Below, piece after piece: positions 1 to 9,377 of a DNA stretch of 64,000 nt (position 1 is its first letter; every line of letters starts with the position of its first letter). The notes beneath the pieces are model-generated. The model made no database searches. It had not been told where the DNA came from and saw nothing but the letters and a program-made list of their open reading frames with translations. This DNA comes from Paenibacillus borealis (GTDB taxonomy: Bacteria; Bacillota; Bacilli; Paenibacillales; Paenibacillaceae): contig NZ_CP009285.1 of the NCBI RefSeq assembly GCF_000758665.1, positions 6,634,001 to 6,698,000 of the forward strand, written 5' to 3'. Both the position numbers and the translations under genes were made by a program.

Positions 1-9
1 ACCTCATCC

Positions 10-846
10 TCAGAAATTGAAATTATCCGGGTCCGGGCCGAAACGGTGATTCTGATTCAGGTCCTCAATGGCCTTAACATCGTCATCGCTAAGGGTAAAG
101 TCGAAGAAGCCGGCATTCTCAATGATACGCTCCGCATGTACGGATTTCGGAATCGTGATGACACCCTGCTGCAGATCCCAGCGCAGGACAATCTGGGCTA
201 CGGTCTTGCCGTACCGCTCCGCCAGCTCCTTAAGCAGCGGCAAGTCGAGATTGCCTTGCATCAGCGGGCTCCACGCTTCCAGCTGAATGTCATGCTCCCG
301 TGTATATTTCAGAAGTTCGCGCTGGGTTAGCAGCGGATGGAATTCGACCTGGTCAACCACAGGTACAACACCGCTGTCATCGATGATATCCTGCAGGTGA
401 TGGGTCTGGAAGTTACTGACGCCGATCGATTTGACCAGGCCTTCCTTTTGCAGATGAATCAGCGCTTTCCAGGTGTCTTTATATTTGCCGGCAACCGGCC
501 AGTGAATAAGGTACAGATCAATCTGCTCCAGACCCAGCTTCTTCCGGCTGACTTCAAAAGCCTTCAGCGTGGATTCATAGCCTTGATCAGGATTGCGCAC
601 TTTAGTGGTAATAAACAGCTCTTCACGGGGTACCCCGCATTCACGGATGGCTTGTCCGACGCCTTCTTCATTGTTGTATCCGGCTGCCGTATCAATGCTG
701 CGGTATCCGGTCTCCACGGCAGCCTTCACTGCCCGGATAACTTCATCGCCATCCTTCGTCTGCCATACGCCAAGACCGAGCCAGGGCATGGTCACCCCGT
801 CGTTCAAGGTAGGCCCGCCTGTAAATGGTGCGTTTAATTGACTCAT
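10..846 (-). CDS. Aldo/keto reductase (glyoxal/methylglyoxal reductase-like)
   Basis: A cytosolic NADPH-dependent reductase of aldehydes and ketones, about 278 residues, the usual length for AKR5-type bacterial enzymes (B. subtilis YvgN/YtbE class). The catalytic tetrad is visible: Asp52 and Tyr57 in SIDTAAGYNNE, Lys82 in TTKVRN and His115 in LYLIHWP. The C-terminal IPKS segment, which binds the NADPH phosphate, is also present. An ATG at 846 has a GGAGGG ribosome site 7 bases upstream. A longer reading to 915 exists, but its extra N-terminus looks unlike the family, so I use 846. It appears to be a single-gene unit. The substrate cannot be read from sequence. Confidence 0.93.
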   Translation of the reverse strand: MSQLNAPFTGGPTLNDGVTMPWLGLGVWQTKDGDEVIRAVKAAVETGYRSIDTAAGYNNEEGVGQAIRECGVPREELFITTKVRNPDQGYESTLKAFEVSRKKLGLEQIDLYLIHWPVAGKYKDTWKALIHLQKEGLVKSIGVSNFQTHHLQDIIDDSGVVPVVDQVEFHPLLTQRELLKYTREHDIQLEAWSPLMQGNLDLPLLKELAERYGKTVAQIVLRWDLQQGVITIPKSVHAERIIENAGFFDFTLSDDDVKAIEDLNQNHRFGPDPDNFNF

Positions 847-1053
847 ATGTTTACCCTCCAAGCCTATTTTGAGTTCATCAAGCATCCTTAACCTTAAAAG
901 CGGATTCATAATCATCCGAAATCAGAATCAGTATACCAGATAGGGGCACAGCCGCCAAAAAGTGACAAAAGCATGTCCGGTTATCATATGCTGATTCAAA
1001 AAAATAAATGGAGTACAGCCTATCCTCCGGCTGCACTCCATCTTATTCCTGAC

Positions 1054-1512
1054 TTATTTCTTATCAATCAGCTTGAAATCATCAAAGTGGAACTCCGGAG
1101 ACACGATGCAGGAGACCAGCACCGGCTCTTCACCCAGCGGACGGGCTGCCTGCCATACTCCCGCAGGAATGACGACCTGCGGCTGCTGGCCGGCGGCGAT
1201 GTCCAGCCCCAGAATCACTTCCGTTACGTTCTCCGGCTGCTCACCGCTGCCGCCCAGGCTAAGCACAATCGGGCTGCCGGAATGATACAGCCAGATTTCG
1301 GAGGACAGCACAGTGTGCCAATCCGAAGTCTCGTCAGCATGAAGCAGGAAATAAATCGATGAAGCTGAGGCACGCGGCCCCGAATAGCTTCCGCCCAGAG
1401 TCTCCTGGGGAATCTCGAAGGATGAATTCCAAAGTCTCTTGTACCATCCGCCTTCAACGTGAGGCTGCAGCCCCAGCGTTTCTACGAGCGGTGAAATCTC
1501 TTTTTGCGTCAC
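1054..1512 (-). CDS. Cupin superfamily protein (DUF985)
   Basis: A small 152-residue protein of the DUF985 cupin group. It has the early EGGWYKRLW motif, the SSIYFLL strand, the DWH motif (HTVLSSEIWLYHSGSP) and a late VSCIVSPEFHFDDF stretch typical of the family. These are single-domain beta-barrels. Some relatives are annotated as sugar epimerase-like, but no reaction is established here. The start is GTG at 1512 with AAGGAGA 7 bases upstream. It stands alone, and the following 140 bp upstream carry a duplicated 26-bp repeat. Confidence 0.85.
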   Translation of the reverse strand: MTQKEISPLVETLGLQPHVEGGWYKRLWNSSFEIPQETLGGSYSGPRASASSIYFLLHADETSDWHTVLSSEIWLYHSGSPIVLSLGGSGEQPENVTEVILGLDIAAGQQPQVVIPAGVWQAARPLGEEPVLVSCIVSPEFHFDDFKLIDKK

Positions 1513-1541
1513 AGTATCTTCTCCTTAGAGTTTTGCGTAGC

Positions 1542-1609
1542 AAAACTGTCTTCGTAAGCATAGGCTTAGTTTTGCGTTGCATGCTTCGTAAGCATAGGCT
1601 TAGTTTTGC
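1542..1609. repeat. Short direct repeat, 26 bp x 2, related to a copy in the nif leader
   Basis: The 26-base string at 1550-1575 (starts cttcgtaagcat, ends gttttgc) recurs exactly at 1584-1609, giving a 34-bp period. A diverged version of the whole unit (AAAACT, CTTCG.AAGCAT, GCTTA, TTTTG) is found at 30433-30466 in the nif leader. This looks like a dispersed intergenic repeat of this genome. Confidence 0.8.
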
Positions 1610-1655
1610 TTTTAACTTTAACGGAATGTGCCGCAATTGTAAAATAGTCCTGAGC

Positions 1656-2591
1656 TTATTTGCCGTCTTTGCTCGCCTTGAATACTTCAGCAATGGCTCC
1701 GATACTGCCAAGCGTTTCAACAGCACTGGTCGGCAGGAACACTTTGTTCGCCGGTCCCTTGGAGATTTCAGTCAATGCTTCGAAGGACTGATAAGCCAGC
1801 ACTCTTTCGTCCAGTCCTGCACTGGCGATCAGGGCAATCCGCATCTTCTCGGCTTGCGCCACCGCTTCAATCGCCTTGGCCTGGCCGAGGGCTTCCAGCT
1901 CCTGCGCCTGGCCGAGACCTTCCGCCTGACGGATACGGGCTTCCTTATCCCCTTCGGCCTTCAGGATCTTACTCTGCTTATCCCCTTCAGCGCGGAGGAT
2001 CATATCCTGCTTGGCGGCTTCCGCCTCCAATACAATCGCACGCTTGCTGCGCTCAGCCTTCATTTGTTTGTCCATGGCTTCCTGGATATCCAGCGGCGGC
2101 TTGATGTCGATAACTTCTACACGCTCAATCCGCACGCCCCATTTCTCCGTCGCTTCATCCAGCGCAAGCCGGATATCGGAGGAGATTTTTTCACGGCCGG
2201 ACAAGGTTTCATCCAGCTCCAGCTTACCGATAATCTGCCGCATGGTGGCTGTAGAGATATTCCGTACACCATAGACATAATCGGAAATTCCGTAAGTTGC
2301 TTCTTCCGGTCCTACCACTTGATAGAAAATAATCGTGTCGATCTGTACCTGAACGTTATCCTTCGTGATTACAGTCTGCGGCGGTACATTCGCCTGTTGA
2401 ATCCGGAGGTCATGATAGACCCGCACCTGATCGATTACAGGAATCAGAATATTCAGACCCGGTGTAAGCAGGCGGTTGAATTTACCGAGACGCTCCACGA
2501 CCCCCACTCGTTGCTGCGGGACAATCTTGATAGTCAGTGCGATAAATACTACGACAACAACAACAATAATTCCGATAATAGCTAACTCCAT
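1656..2591 (-). CDS. SPFH/band 7 membrane-anchored protein (QmcA/stomatin type)
   Basis: A 311-residue protein with one N-terminal membrane anchor (MELAIIGIIVVVVVVFIAL) followed by the SPFH/PHB domain (VPQQRVGVVERLGKF through about residue 180). A long Ala/Glu/Lys coiled coil follows (EAEAAKQDMILRAEGDKQ), then a hydrophobic, Gly-rich tail. Such proteins oligomerise at the membrane and are often partnered with NfeD proteins, as here. The ATG at 2591 overlaps the nfeD stop by one base and is preceded by a GGGGGG ribosome site about 9 bases away, so the two are translationally coupled. A longer reading to 2696 is only the shadow of the nfeD 3' end. Confidence 0.92.
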   Translation of the reverse strand: MELAIIGIIVVVVVVFIALTIKIVPQQRVGVVERLGKFNRLLTPGLNILIPVIDQVRVYHDLRIQQANVPPQTVITKDNVQVQIDTIIFYQVVGPEEATYGISDYVYGVRNISTATMRQIIGKLELDETLSGREKISSDIRLALDEATEKWGVRIERVEVIDIKPPLDIQEAMDKQMKAERSKRAIVLEAEAAKQDMILRAEGDKQSKILKAEGDKEARIRQAEGLGQAQELEALGQAKAIEAVAQAEKMRIALIASAGLDERVLAYQSFEALTEISKGPANKVFLPTSAVETLGSIGAIAEVFKASKDGK

Positions 2592-3040
2592 CAGTACATA
2601 TCCCCCCATCGTTCTACTTCGATAATTGTGGTGCCTCTTCTTACAACTATAACCTCTTGATCCTTGCCCAGCGCCACTGTGGATGTTGCACTCCATGTAT
2701 CGCCGCCTACCTTGACCTGCCCATAACGGCCGGGCTCAATCGCTTCGACGACCAGACCCTTTCGGCCGACAATATCGGTACCAGTATCCTTGAAGCCCCT
2801 GGAATTGCGTAATCTCGCTGCCAAGGGTTTGGTGAAAACTGTCAGGATCAAGGCCACCAGTGATCCGGCCACCACTTGCAGCAATAATGCATCCGGGAGC
2901 AGCAGCGCGACCAAGCCGGCAACCAATGCTCCGAGACTAAGCCATAATAGGTAGAATGTAAACGTAAACATTTCTACAACAAACAAGACGCCAGCGGCAA
3001 TCAACCATAATACCCAAACAACCATCGGTGAATCCACCAC
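2591..3040 (-). CDS. NfeD family membrane protein
   Basis: A 149-residue membrane protein. It has hydrophobic segments at about 7-25, 29-49 and 52-70, then a C-terminal OB-fold typical of NfeD (DIVGRKGLVVEAIEPGRYGQVKVGGDTW, ending in VVRRGTTIIEVERW). It is the short form lacking the ClpP-like protease domain. It is the first gene of a two-gene operon with the SPFH protein; the pair is a conserved partnership thought to act in membrane microdomains. I give the GTG at 3040 as start. An ATG five codons later is the alternative, because the GGAAGG site sits very close to the GTG. Confidence 0.88.
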   Translation of the reverse strand: MVDSPMVVWVLWLIAAGVLFVVEMFTFTFYLLWLSLGALVAGLVALLLPDALLLQVVAGSLVALILTVFTKPLAARLRNSRGFKDTGTDIVGRKGLVVEAIEPGRYGQVKVGGDTWSATSTVALGKDQEVIVVRRGTTIIEVERWGDMY

Positions 3041-3252
3041 CTTCCGCTATATACTACTATAACGAAATAAACGGCATCACGTTCCATAAATATATTTGTG
3101 ACCGGGACAGCCGCCTGCCTCTTCATTATATTTCAGCTTGTGGAAGCTTATGAACACCGGTTTTATATAACTAATTATATGTAAACATGAAATTATTCAA
3201 ACGAAGCAGTAAAAGGCGGGAATGGCAAAATGATACTCTGATTAGAGCGCAT

Positions 3253-3288
3253 AAAAAAAACGGTGCCAGGCTTATACCGGCACCGTTT
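3253..3288 (-). terminator. Intrinsic terminator of the chitinase gene
   Basis: On the minus strand the stem ACGGTGCC / GGCACCGT is followed by a run of eight T. It lies about 40 bp after the chitinase stop. Confidence 0.9.
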
Positions 3289-3329
3289 CTTCGTGTGGAG
3301 ATTTATTATTGCTGATAAGGCTTCATTTC

Positions 3330-5291
3330 TTAGTTCAGCTTCCAGAGAGCTGGCGTAGTAGACGGCTCCCAGCTTACCAGCGAGGTGTGCGCCTGCAGGC
3401 AGGTGTATGATTTCCCGCTGTAGGTTACAACATCACCCGCTTTATAGGCAATTCCGGCAGCCCAGGCCAAGGTTCCCGTGGTAGCCGTTGGCGATGGGGT
3501 TGATGTCACAGCAGGTGTAGCGGTTGGTGCGGCTGTCGGCGTAGCCGAAGGACTCACGGTGGAAGCAGGCGTGGCTGACGGCAGCGGTGTAGTGTTGCCG
3601 CAAGTGCCGATAACTTTCCATGCACCATACGCACCGCTGAGATCCGGCCGTTCGCCCTGCGTCCACCATTTGGCTTCATAGAGCACTCCGCCATAGGAGG
3701 CCTGCTGGCCTTGAGTGTAGACAGCGGTTGAACTCCATGCCGCCGCCGTACACTGGCCCGGAGTCGCTGTCGGCGCGACTGTTGCGGTCGGCGCAGGTGT
3801 GGCAGTCGGTGTGGCGCTCGGCTTGACCGTTGCTGTCGGTGTCGGCGATGGTGTCGCACTCGGCGTTGCTGACGGTTTCACTGTAGCGGTTGGCGTAGGG
3901 CTTGGCGTTGTTGTCGGCGTTGGTGTCGGAGTGACTACTCCGCCCCCAAGATCGGCGCTCAGCTTAGTCTGCAGTGTCCGGTTGCGGTCGCCGCTGGTCT
4001 CCCAGAACATGGCTCCGGCCAGGCCTTTGGATTTCAGATAACTTGTTTTGTAGCCGATGGATTCTACATCATCGTAGCTGATAAAAGTCTGATTCGAAGG
4101 ATTATAGAGATAAGGAACCTTGGAAGTGTTATTCCAGTAGCGGGTATAGCCGTTCTTGTTAATGTAATTGGCTTCCAGATCACTGAAATCATAGTTGCCC
4201 TTCTCCCACGTGCCTGTGGAGGAGATTCCCGCCGAGACCTGATACTGGCCATTACCTGTCGCCGGAGCTCCTCCCCAGCCTCTGCCATAGAACGGCATGC
4301 CGAGCACCAGTTTACTGGCTGGCACGCCGGCACTCAGATAGCTGGTGACCGCTTTGTCGATATTGTAATTCGCCGGCTCGGTCAGCCCCGATGAAGCTGC
4401 GGCCGGATCATAATAGAGCGGCGCGTTGTGTCCGGTAGTTGTATTCCAGCTTCCGTTGAAGTCATAGGTCATGATATTAATCCAGTCCACCACTGCAGCG
4501 ATCCCGCTGAGATTATTGTTCTGGATATAAGCAGGTCCTGCGCCGGAAGCAATGGTCAGCAGATACGTTTTGCCGTCGGCAGTTCCTGCAGCATTCAGCT
4601 TCTCGCGGATCTTCTGAAGCAGCAGGACATAATTCTGTTTATCCTCCGGACGGTAGCTGTTGCCTGCCAGTCCTCCGCTGACCGGATATTCCCAGTCCAG
4701 ATCGACGCCGTCCATCTGGTATTTGCGGATGAAATCAACGGCGGAATTGGCGAATACCTCACGGGTTGCCGCAGTCGCAGCCACATCCGAGAAGCGGTTC
4801 GACCACGTCCAGCCGCCGACGGATATGACCGTCTTCAGGTTCGGATTCTTTTCCTTCAGCTTCCAGAGCTGCTTCAGGTTACCCTTGATCGGGTCATCCC
4901 ATTTGTCGTCGCCGAAGCTTTTCTGGGCGTCGATCCAGGGATCACCCAGCACAATGGTGCCGTTCGGGACGCTGATCGTCTGGCCCTGCTCATTCTGGCA
5001 GGACCAGGTTACCGGATTCGGACCGGTTGGGTCAGGGTTACCATGGATCCCGTTCCAGCAAATATCCGCAAAAGCATAGTTGATCACATTCATTTTATTA
5101 GGATCAATATCCGTTACATTATACGCCCGCCCGTAAGCGGCCCAGGATGCATAGTACCCGACAATCTTGTAATCGGAAGCTGCGTTTGCAGTTTTAGTGT
5201 TTGTACCGAGAGCTGTCAAAAGGGAAAGGAAAAGGACTGCCGCCAAGCCAAGCACAAAGGTTTTACGAGATTTCTTTTTGATAAAGACCAT
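3330..5291 (-). CDS. Secreted GH18 chitinase with two chitin-binding modules
   Basis: An extracellular endo-chitinase that hydrolyses beta-1,4-GlcNAc polymers. It is about 653 residues. Signal peptide: KKKSRK followed by a hydrophobic stretch, with cleavage near ANAA-SDYK. The GH18 barrel follows, with SVGGWTWSNRF and the catalytic DGVDLDWE at about 194-201 (acid Glu201). A Thr/Pro-rich linker of about 65 residues (repeated TPTATVKPSATP) comes next. There are two aromatic-rich CBM5/12 modules: one contains YGGVLYEAKWWTQGERP, the other YSGKSYTCLQAHTSLVSWEP. The second linker is shorter and also Ser/Thr/Pro-rich. The ATG at 5291 has GGGAGGT 9 bases upstream. It is monocistronic, with its own terminator. 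Confidence 0.95.
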   Translation of the reverse strand: MVFIKKKSRKTFVLGLAAVLFLSLLTALGTNTKTANAASDYKIVGYYASWAAYGRAYNVTDIDPNKMNVINYAFADICWNGIHGNPDPTGPNPVTWSCQNEQGQTISVPNGTIVLGDPWIDAQKSFGDDKWDDPIKGNLKQLWKLKEKNPNLKTVISVGGWTWSNRFSDVAATAATREVFANSAVDFIRKYQMDGVDLDWEYPVSGGLAGNSYRPEDKQNYVLLLQKIREKLNAAGTADGKTYLLTIASGAGPAYIQNNNLSGIAAVVDWINIMTYDFNGSWNTTTGHNAPLYYDPAAASSGLTEPANYNIDKAVTSYLSAGVPASKLVLGMPFYGRGWGGAPATGNGQYQVSAGISSTGTWEKGNYDFSDLEANYINKNGYTRYWNNTSKVPYLYNPSNQTFISYDDVESIGYKTSYLKSKGLAGAMFWETSGDRNRTLQTKLSADLGGGVVTPTPTPTTTPSPTPTATVKPSATPSATPSPTPTATVKPSATPTATPAPTATVAPTATPGQCTAAAWSSTAVYTQGQQASYGGVLYEAKWWTQGERPDLSGAYGAWKVIGTCGNTTPLPSATPASTVSPSATPTAAPTATPAVTSTPSPTATTGTLAWAAGIAYKAGDVVTYSGKSYTCLQAHTSLVSWEPSTTPALWKLN

Positions 5292-5698
5292 TTCGTTATT
5301 ACCTCCCCGGTTCAATGCGTTACCCAATCAGAAAGCTTCAGCACTCACCTCCAGGAACCTATTGACCCCCACCCTGTAAATCTATTAAATTCACGGCTAG
5401 CAGGCTGAAAGCTATAGTCCAGCCCAAAAAAACGCAGCTATGCTGCATACATGCGGATCACGTGCTCTCTTGCCGGGTGCGTGCTTGTAATTATGGCTTA
5501 TGCTTGTGTAGTAAGTTTTGCCTCATTCAGCTAAGGCTGCCTCTGTATGCAAAACTTGTGGAAGGGATGGGGTAGCGGAAGAATGCAGGATGTTCGAAAG
5601 GGGTGAAGTCAACTCTTATTCTCATACAAAGCACGCTGCTGCGCTAGGGGTAAATTTCCATACTGAGGGGGGATTATCATCTAATTTCCATATCACAA
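5292..5698. other. Non-coding region upstream of the chitinase gene
   Basis: About 400 bp between the chitinase start and the rdgB terminator. I see no credible gene: an 80-codon plus-strand frame at 5518-5760 lacks family features and runs into the terminator hairpin. No clear vegetative promoter or catabolite site was found. Confidence 0.5.
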
Positions 5699-5750
5699 TA
5701 AAAAATCCGGAAGCCCCCGTGCATGTTATGCATGCATGGGGACTTCCGGA
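5699..5750 (-). terminator. Terminator of the gerM-rph-rdgB group
   Basis: A long, partly interrupted inverted repeat (TCCGGAAG, then GCATG-rich stem, returning to CTTCCGGA) is followed by T6 on the minus strand, 14 bp past the rdgB stop. Confidence 0.85.
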
Positions 5751-5763
5751 TAAGTTGTAGCTT

Positions 5764-6405
5764 CTATTTCACATCCCGCTGCGCAGCTGCAAGCTTCTCC
5801 GTCAGCAGGCGCAGTGCTGCGCCCCGGTGGCTGACCGCCTGCTTCTCTTCCAGCGTCAGCTCCGCCATCGTCTTCTCAAACTGCGGAAGATAGAAGAGCG
5901 GGTCATAGCCGAAGCCTCCGCCGCCCGCAGGCTCCGAGGTAATCCAGCCTTCCACCGTTCCTTCCGCCGTCAGCTCACGCCCGTCCGCCGGATCATACAG
6001 CGACAGTGCGCAGACGAACCGGGCCGGACTCAGCAAAGGCTGACCGGTATCTTCGCCCTGCTTCAGCTTCTCCAGCTCGCTCAGCAGCTTCAGGTTATTC
6101 GCTTCATCATCTGCAGGCTCACCGGCATAGCGGGCCGAATATACGCCCGGACTTCCGTCCAGCGCTTCCACACACAGACCGGAATCATCCGCAAGCACCG
6201 GAAATCCCAGTGCGTCGCCTACGGCCCGGGATTTCTTGAGGGCATTCTCGGCAAAAGTAACCCCGTCCTCCACCACATCCGGCAGATCCGGGTAATCAAA
6301 CATGCTTTTGACGGTGAGTCCAAGGGGAGCAAAGGCGTGCTGGAACTCCCGCACCTTGCCTTTGTTCTTCGTCGCGACAATCAGAATACCGCTGCCGGAC
6401 TTCAT
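5764..6405 (-). CDS. rdgB: XTP/dITP diphosphatase (non-canonical purine NTP pyrophosphatase)
   Basis: Hydrolyses XTP, dITP and ITP to monophosphates so that deaminated purines do not enter nucleic acids. It is 213 residues and a full-length HAM1/RdgB family member. The N-terminal VATKNKGKVREF motif, the DDSGLCVEALDGSPGVYSARYAG motif with the metal-binding acids, and the late SHRGAALR motif are all present. The ATG at 6405 lies one base after the rph stop and has AGAGGTG close upstream, so it is coupled to rph. The order gerM-rph-rdgB is the same as in Bacillus subtilis (gerM-rph-ysnA). Confidence 0.96.
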   Translation of the reverse strand: MKSGSGILIVATKNKGKVREFQHAFAPLGLTVKSMFDYPDLPDVVEDGVTFAENALKKSRAVGDALGFPVLADDSGLCVEALDGSPGVYSARYAGEPADDEANNLKLLSELEKLKQGEDTGQPLLSPARFVCALSLYDPADGRELTAEGTVEGWITSEPAGGGGFGYDPLFYLPQFEKTMAELTLEEKQAVSHRGAALRLLTEKLAAAQRDVK

Positions 6406-6406
6406 A

Positions 6407-7165
6407 TTACACCTCTTGGCCAGGCTGGCCGGAAGGAATTTTGAGCGCAATGGTGCCCAGTACTTCTTGTTGCACGGCGATCAGTTCATAGATCCCCTTC
6501 TCACCCAGACCCAGCAGCTGGTCAAGCTCCTGGCGGGTAAACGGCCGTTCTTCGCCTGTGCCCTGCACTTCAACAAATGCACCGCCGCCGGTCATGACCA
6601 CGTTCATATCAACTTTCGCTTTGGAATCCTCTTCATAGTTCAGATCGAGCAGCGTTTTGTCGCCGACAACACCGACGCTGATCGCCGCCAAGTAGTCCGT
6701 AATCGGAAATACCGCCAGCTTGTGCTGCAGCGCGATCTTATTGATGGCAAAGGCCATCGCTACAAAAGCGCCCGTTATCGAAGCTGTCCGTGTTCCGCCG
6801 TCCGCCTGAATCACATCGCAGTCCAGCGTAATACTGCGTTCGCCGAGCGCCTGCAGATTCACTACGGAACGGAGTGCCCGTCCGATCAGACGCTGAATTT
6901 CCATCGTCCGTCCGGTAAGCTTGCCGCGTGCTGCTTCACGCTGGTTGCGGGTCTGGGTAGCCCGGGGAAGCATGGAATATTCGGCAGTGACCCAGCCTTT
7001 GCCTTGTCCTTTCAGAAACGGCGGAACTTTCTCATCCACGGTTGCCGTGCAGATGACTTTGGTATCTCCCATCTCAATAATTACAGAGCCCTCTGCATAT
7101 TTGTTGGTTTGGGTGGTTATCGTCAGCGGCCGGAGCTGGTCTTCTTGGCGCCCGTTTGATCTCAT
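6407..7165 (-). CDS. rph: Ribonuclease PH
   Basis: A phosphorolytic 3'-5' exoribonuclease that trims tRNA 3' ends. It is 252 residues. The N-terminal [32 protein letters not shown] and the phosphate-binding [14 protein letters not shown] are diagnostic, and the [10 protein letters not shown] segment matches the active-site acidic cluster. The ATG at 7165 has AGGAGG upstream. It overlaps no gene but is one base from rdgB. The gap to gerM holds only a GGTGCCGT/ACGGCACC hairpin at 7241-7271 with no T-run, so gerM read-through is possible. Confidence 0.96.
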   Translation of the reverse strand: MRSNGRQEDQLRPLTITTQTNKYAEGSVIIEMGDTKVICTATVDEKVPPFLKGQGKGWVTAEYSMLPRATQTRNQREAARGKLTGRTMEIQRLIGRALRSVVNLQALGERSITLDCDVIQADGGTRTASITGAFVAMAFAINKIALQHKLAVFPITDYLAAISVGVVGDKTLLDLNYEEDSKAKVDMNVVMTGGGAFVEVQGTGEERPFTRQELDQLLGLGEKGIYELIAVQQEVLGTIALKIPSGQPGQEV

Positions 7166-7360
7166 CTTTTCTGCCTCCTACATCGTATAGCCATAAGTTT
7201 GTGTGTACACAAATCCATCCCTATCTTATACGCAGAAACGGGTGCCGTCCTCTTCTTCAGAGAACGGCACCGCTATTCCTGTCACGATATCCGGATAGAT
7301 GAACCTTTATTCTATCAAAGAGTAGGCACAAAAGCATCTTTTTAAGCCTTCAGATTCATT

Positions 7361-8485
7361 CTACAGCGCCAGGTCGTTCACATATTCCGGTGCCGAGACC
7401 GGCTGGCCGTAATCGACATTGTTGGTTCCTGTGACCGTTTCTTTACCGTTCAGGCGGATCTGCACCAGGGCATCGTCCGTATTCTGCGCTACAGTCAGCA
7501 CGACCGATTCCAGCATTTCCTCAGGAACGCTTGTGCTGCCTTCGAACATCTCATCCGTCAGGGAAACGGTAACTACCCCGTTCTGGCCCGCCTCCACAGC
7601 ATCAACCACCGTGCCCTGCGTCATGACCATCTCCAGGCCATTCTCGGACTGAGGTCCGGCAATCAGCTCATTCAGGGCAGCCTTCACCGTATCCCCCCCT
7701 GCGGGTACAAAGCGGGTAACCGGAACATAATACTGATGAATACCGTCCGGTGAAGCAGCAGAGAAATAGACGGTTACTGCGCTGGAGTTCATCATAAGTC
7801 CACTCTGCTTGGGCAGGTTAATGCCCATAGTGCGGGACAGCGGCCGGTCCAGCGGAGTACCCTGCAGAGGCATTTCGGTAAGCTTTTTGCCATCGACCCA
7901 GAGCTGTACGCCCTGGATGTCTTCCTGACCCGTCAGGGTCCAGGTGACTGCCTCCAGAATTTTGCGTTCATCCGCCGGATCATAGTCATTGAATGCCGAA
8001 TTGAATTCAACGATAGCCACCTTATCCTGGCCGACAGATACACTATTCACTTCCGTCCCGGCCGGCAGTACGCCCTGGAAGCCTTCGGGCAATGCAGATT
8101 TGTATGCTCCCTTGCTGACTAGCGCAGTAAGAGAATCTTCCAGCATGGCTGTGCCATCTCCTTGCGGAAGGGCCAGAGACACCGGTGCCAGCAGGCCGTT
8201 CTGATCCTCCAGGAACACGGTTGTCCGTTCTCCGGCTGCAGCAGAAGTTGCCGTATCCTTAACTCCCGCAGCGAGATCGCCCTCATCCAGCGAGACCGGT
8301 CCCAGCACCCCGGTGTCAAGCGTGCCCTCACCGCTGACCTGCAGCATTTGTGCTTCCACTTCACCCGGTGGCGGGTCTACCGCTGCGGATTCCGAACCGA
8401 ACAGACTGCAGCCGGAGAGCATAATCGGAACGGCCAGCAGGCAAGCCGCGGAAACCCCGCGGATGTGTTTGATTGGCTTTTTCAA
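7361..8485 (-). CDS. gerM: GerM-type germination/sporulation lipoprotein with two GerMN domains
   Basis: A lipoprotein of 374 residues. It has a basic N-terminus, a hydrophobic stretch and the lipobox LSGC (Cys at about 26). Two GerMN domains follow, about 80-220 (ending in VDGKKLTEMPLQG) and about 240-365 (ending in RLNGKETVTGTNN). In B. subtilis GerM is needed for engulfment and germination, and its gene lies next to rph, as here. The start is a TTG at 8485 with AAAGGGG 9 bases upstream; the nearby ATG is in another frame. The function is inferred from family and synteny. Confidence 0.9.
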   Translation of the reverse strand: MKKPIKHIRGVSAACLLAVPIMLSGCSLFGSESAAVDPPPGEVEAQMLQVSGEGTLDTGVLGPVSLDEGDLAAGVKDTATSAAAGERTTVFLEDQNGLLAPVSLALPQGDGTAMLEDSLTALVSKGAYKSALPEGFQGVLPAGTEVNSVSVGQDKVAIVEFNSAFNDYDPADERKILEAVTWTLTGQEDIQGVQLWVDGKKLTEMPLQGTPLDRPLSRTMGINLPKQSGLMMNSSAVTVYFSAASPDGIHQYYVPVTRFVPAGGDTVKAALNELIAGPQSENGLEMVMTQGTVVDAVEAGQNGVVTVSLTDEMFEGSTSVPEEMLESVVLTVAQNTDDALVQIRLNGKETVTGTNNVDYGQPVSAPEYVNDLAL

Positions 8486-8734
8486 TCTTCATTACCCCTT
8501 TCAATGCTAAGATCAGTTTGTACTGCTATGTATACGAGCCCTCTGTCCAAAAAATAACAACAGCTTATCCTAAATTACAGAAGTTCTGTCCGGGCGGACA
8601 GATGCAGCCAGATCCGGCCAGCACACTGCCAGAACCAGCCAGCAAATCCGCCAGGTTCTGGACATCCCTCTGCCGCTTGCGTACAATTTAGTACAAACAG
8701 CTATCCAAACTGACTCACGAATGGAGGACTTCTC

Positions 8735-9334
8735 ATGACTGATGCCAAAATACCTTACAGCCTCAACAGCAAAGCCGTCGCCGAAGCCACCCGGTTCTGG
8801 CTGCAGAAACGCGGGGTAACAATTCTTGAGATTGCCGAGCTTGTCATGCTGCTGCAGAAGAAGTATTATCCGAACCTGACCATGGAAGAATGCATTCATA
8901 ATGTGGAGATGGTGCTGAGCAAACGGGAGGTGCAGAATGCGGTCCTGACCGGCATCCAGCTTGATGTATTGGCCGAAGAGGGCAAGCTGTTTACTCCTCT
9001 TCAGGATATGATTGAGAATGATGAGGGGCTGTACGGAGTTGATGAGATTCTGGCGTTCTCCATCGTGAATGTATATGGCAGCATCGGCTTCACCAACTAC
9101 GGTTATGTGGACAAGCTGAAGCCCGGCGTACTGGAGCGGCTGAATGACAAGACTACCGGCCAGATCCACACGTATCTGGACGATATCGTAGGTGCCGTAG
9201 CCGCAGCTGCCAGCAGCCGTATTGCCCACCGCAAGCAGGCAGAACGCGAGCAGGAGCTTGGCCTGCCGCATGCGCCGGAGGATGTTGAAGAAGCCGCGCG
9301 GAGAAGTGTCCCGGAGAATGAGGAGCCGGAGTAA
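8735..9334 (+). CDS. YutG/PgpA-family protein (phosphatidylglycerophosphatase A-related)
   Basis: A 199-residue protein matching the soluble YutG group within the PgpA family. YGVDEILAFSIVNVYGSIGFTNYGYVDKLKPG and LDDIVGAVAAAA are the conserved segments. It has no clear membrane helices, unlike Gram-negative PgpA. Relatives may act on phosphatidylglycerophosphate or similar lipids, but the reaction is unproven for this type. A charged Glu-rich tail ends the protein. The ATG at 8735 has GGAGG 9 bases upstream. It is one of the few plus-strand genes in this part, and it is followed 43 bp later by an unknown gene probably in the same transcript. Confidence 0.82.
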   Translation: MTDAKIPYSLNSKAVAEATRFWLQKRGVTILEIAELVMLLQKKYYPNLTMEECIHNVEMVLSKREVQNAVLTGIQLDVLAEEGKLFTPLQDMIENDEGLYGVDEILAFSIVNVYGSIGFTNYGYVDKLKPGVLERLNDKTTGQIHTYLDDIVGAVAAAASSRIAHRKQAEREQELGLPHAPEDVEEAARRSVPENEEPE

Positions 9335-9377
9335 GACGATATTACATTATTTTTATTTTGAAAGGTGCGAAGTGTGA

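Noticed and set aside
1359..2585. A 408-codon plus-strand frame opposite the SPFH gene
   Set aside because: Antisense of a clear family member; composition and lack of motifs show it to be a shadow.
5518..5760. An 80-codon plus-strand frame
   Set aside because: Runs through the rdgB terminator hairpin, has no ribosome site or recognisable motif.
7241..7271. Terminator between gerM and rph
   Set aside because: A good stem (GGTGCCGT/ACGGCACC) but no T-run on either strand, so called only a hairpin.
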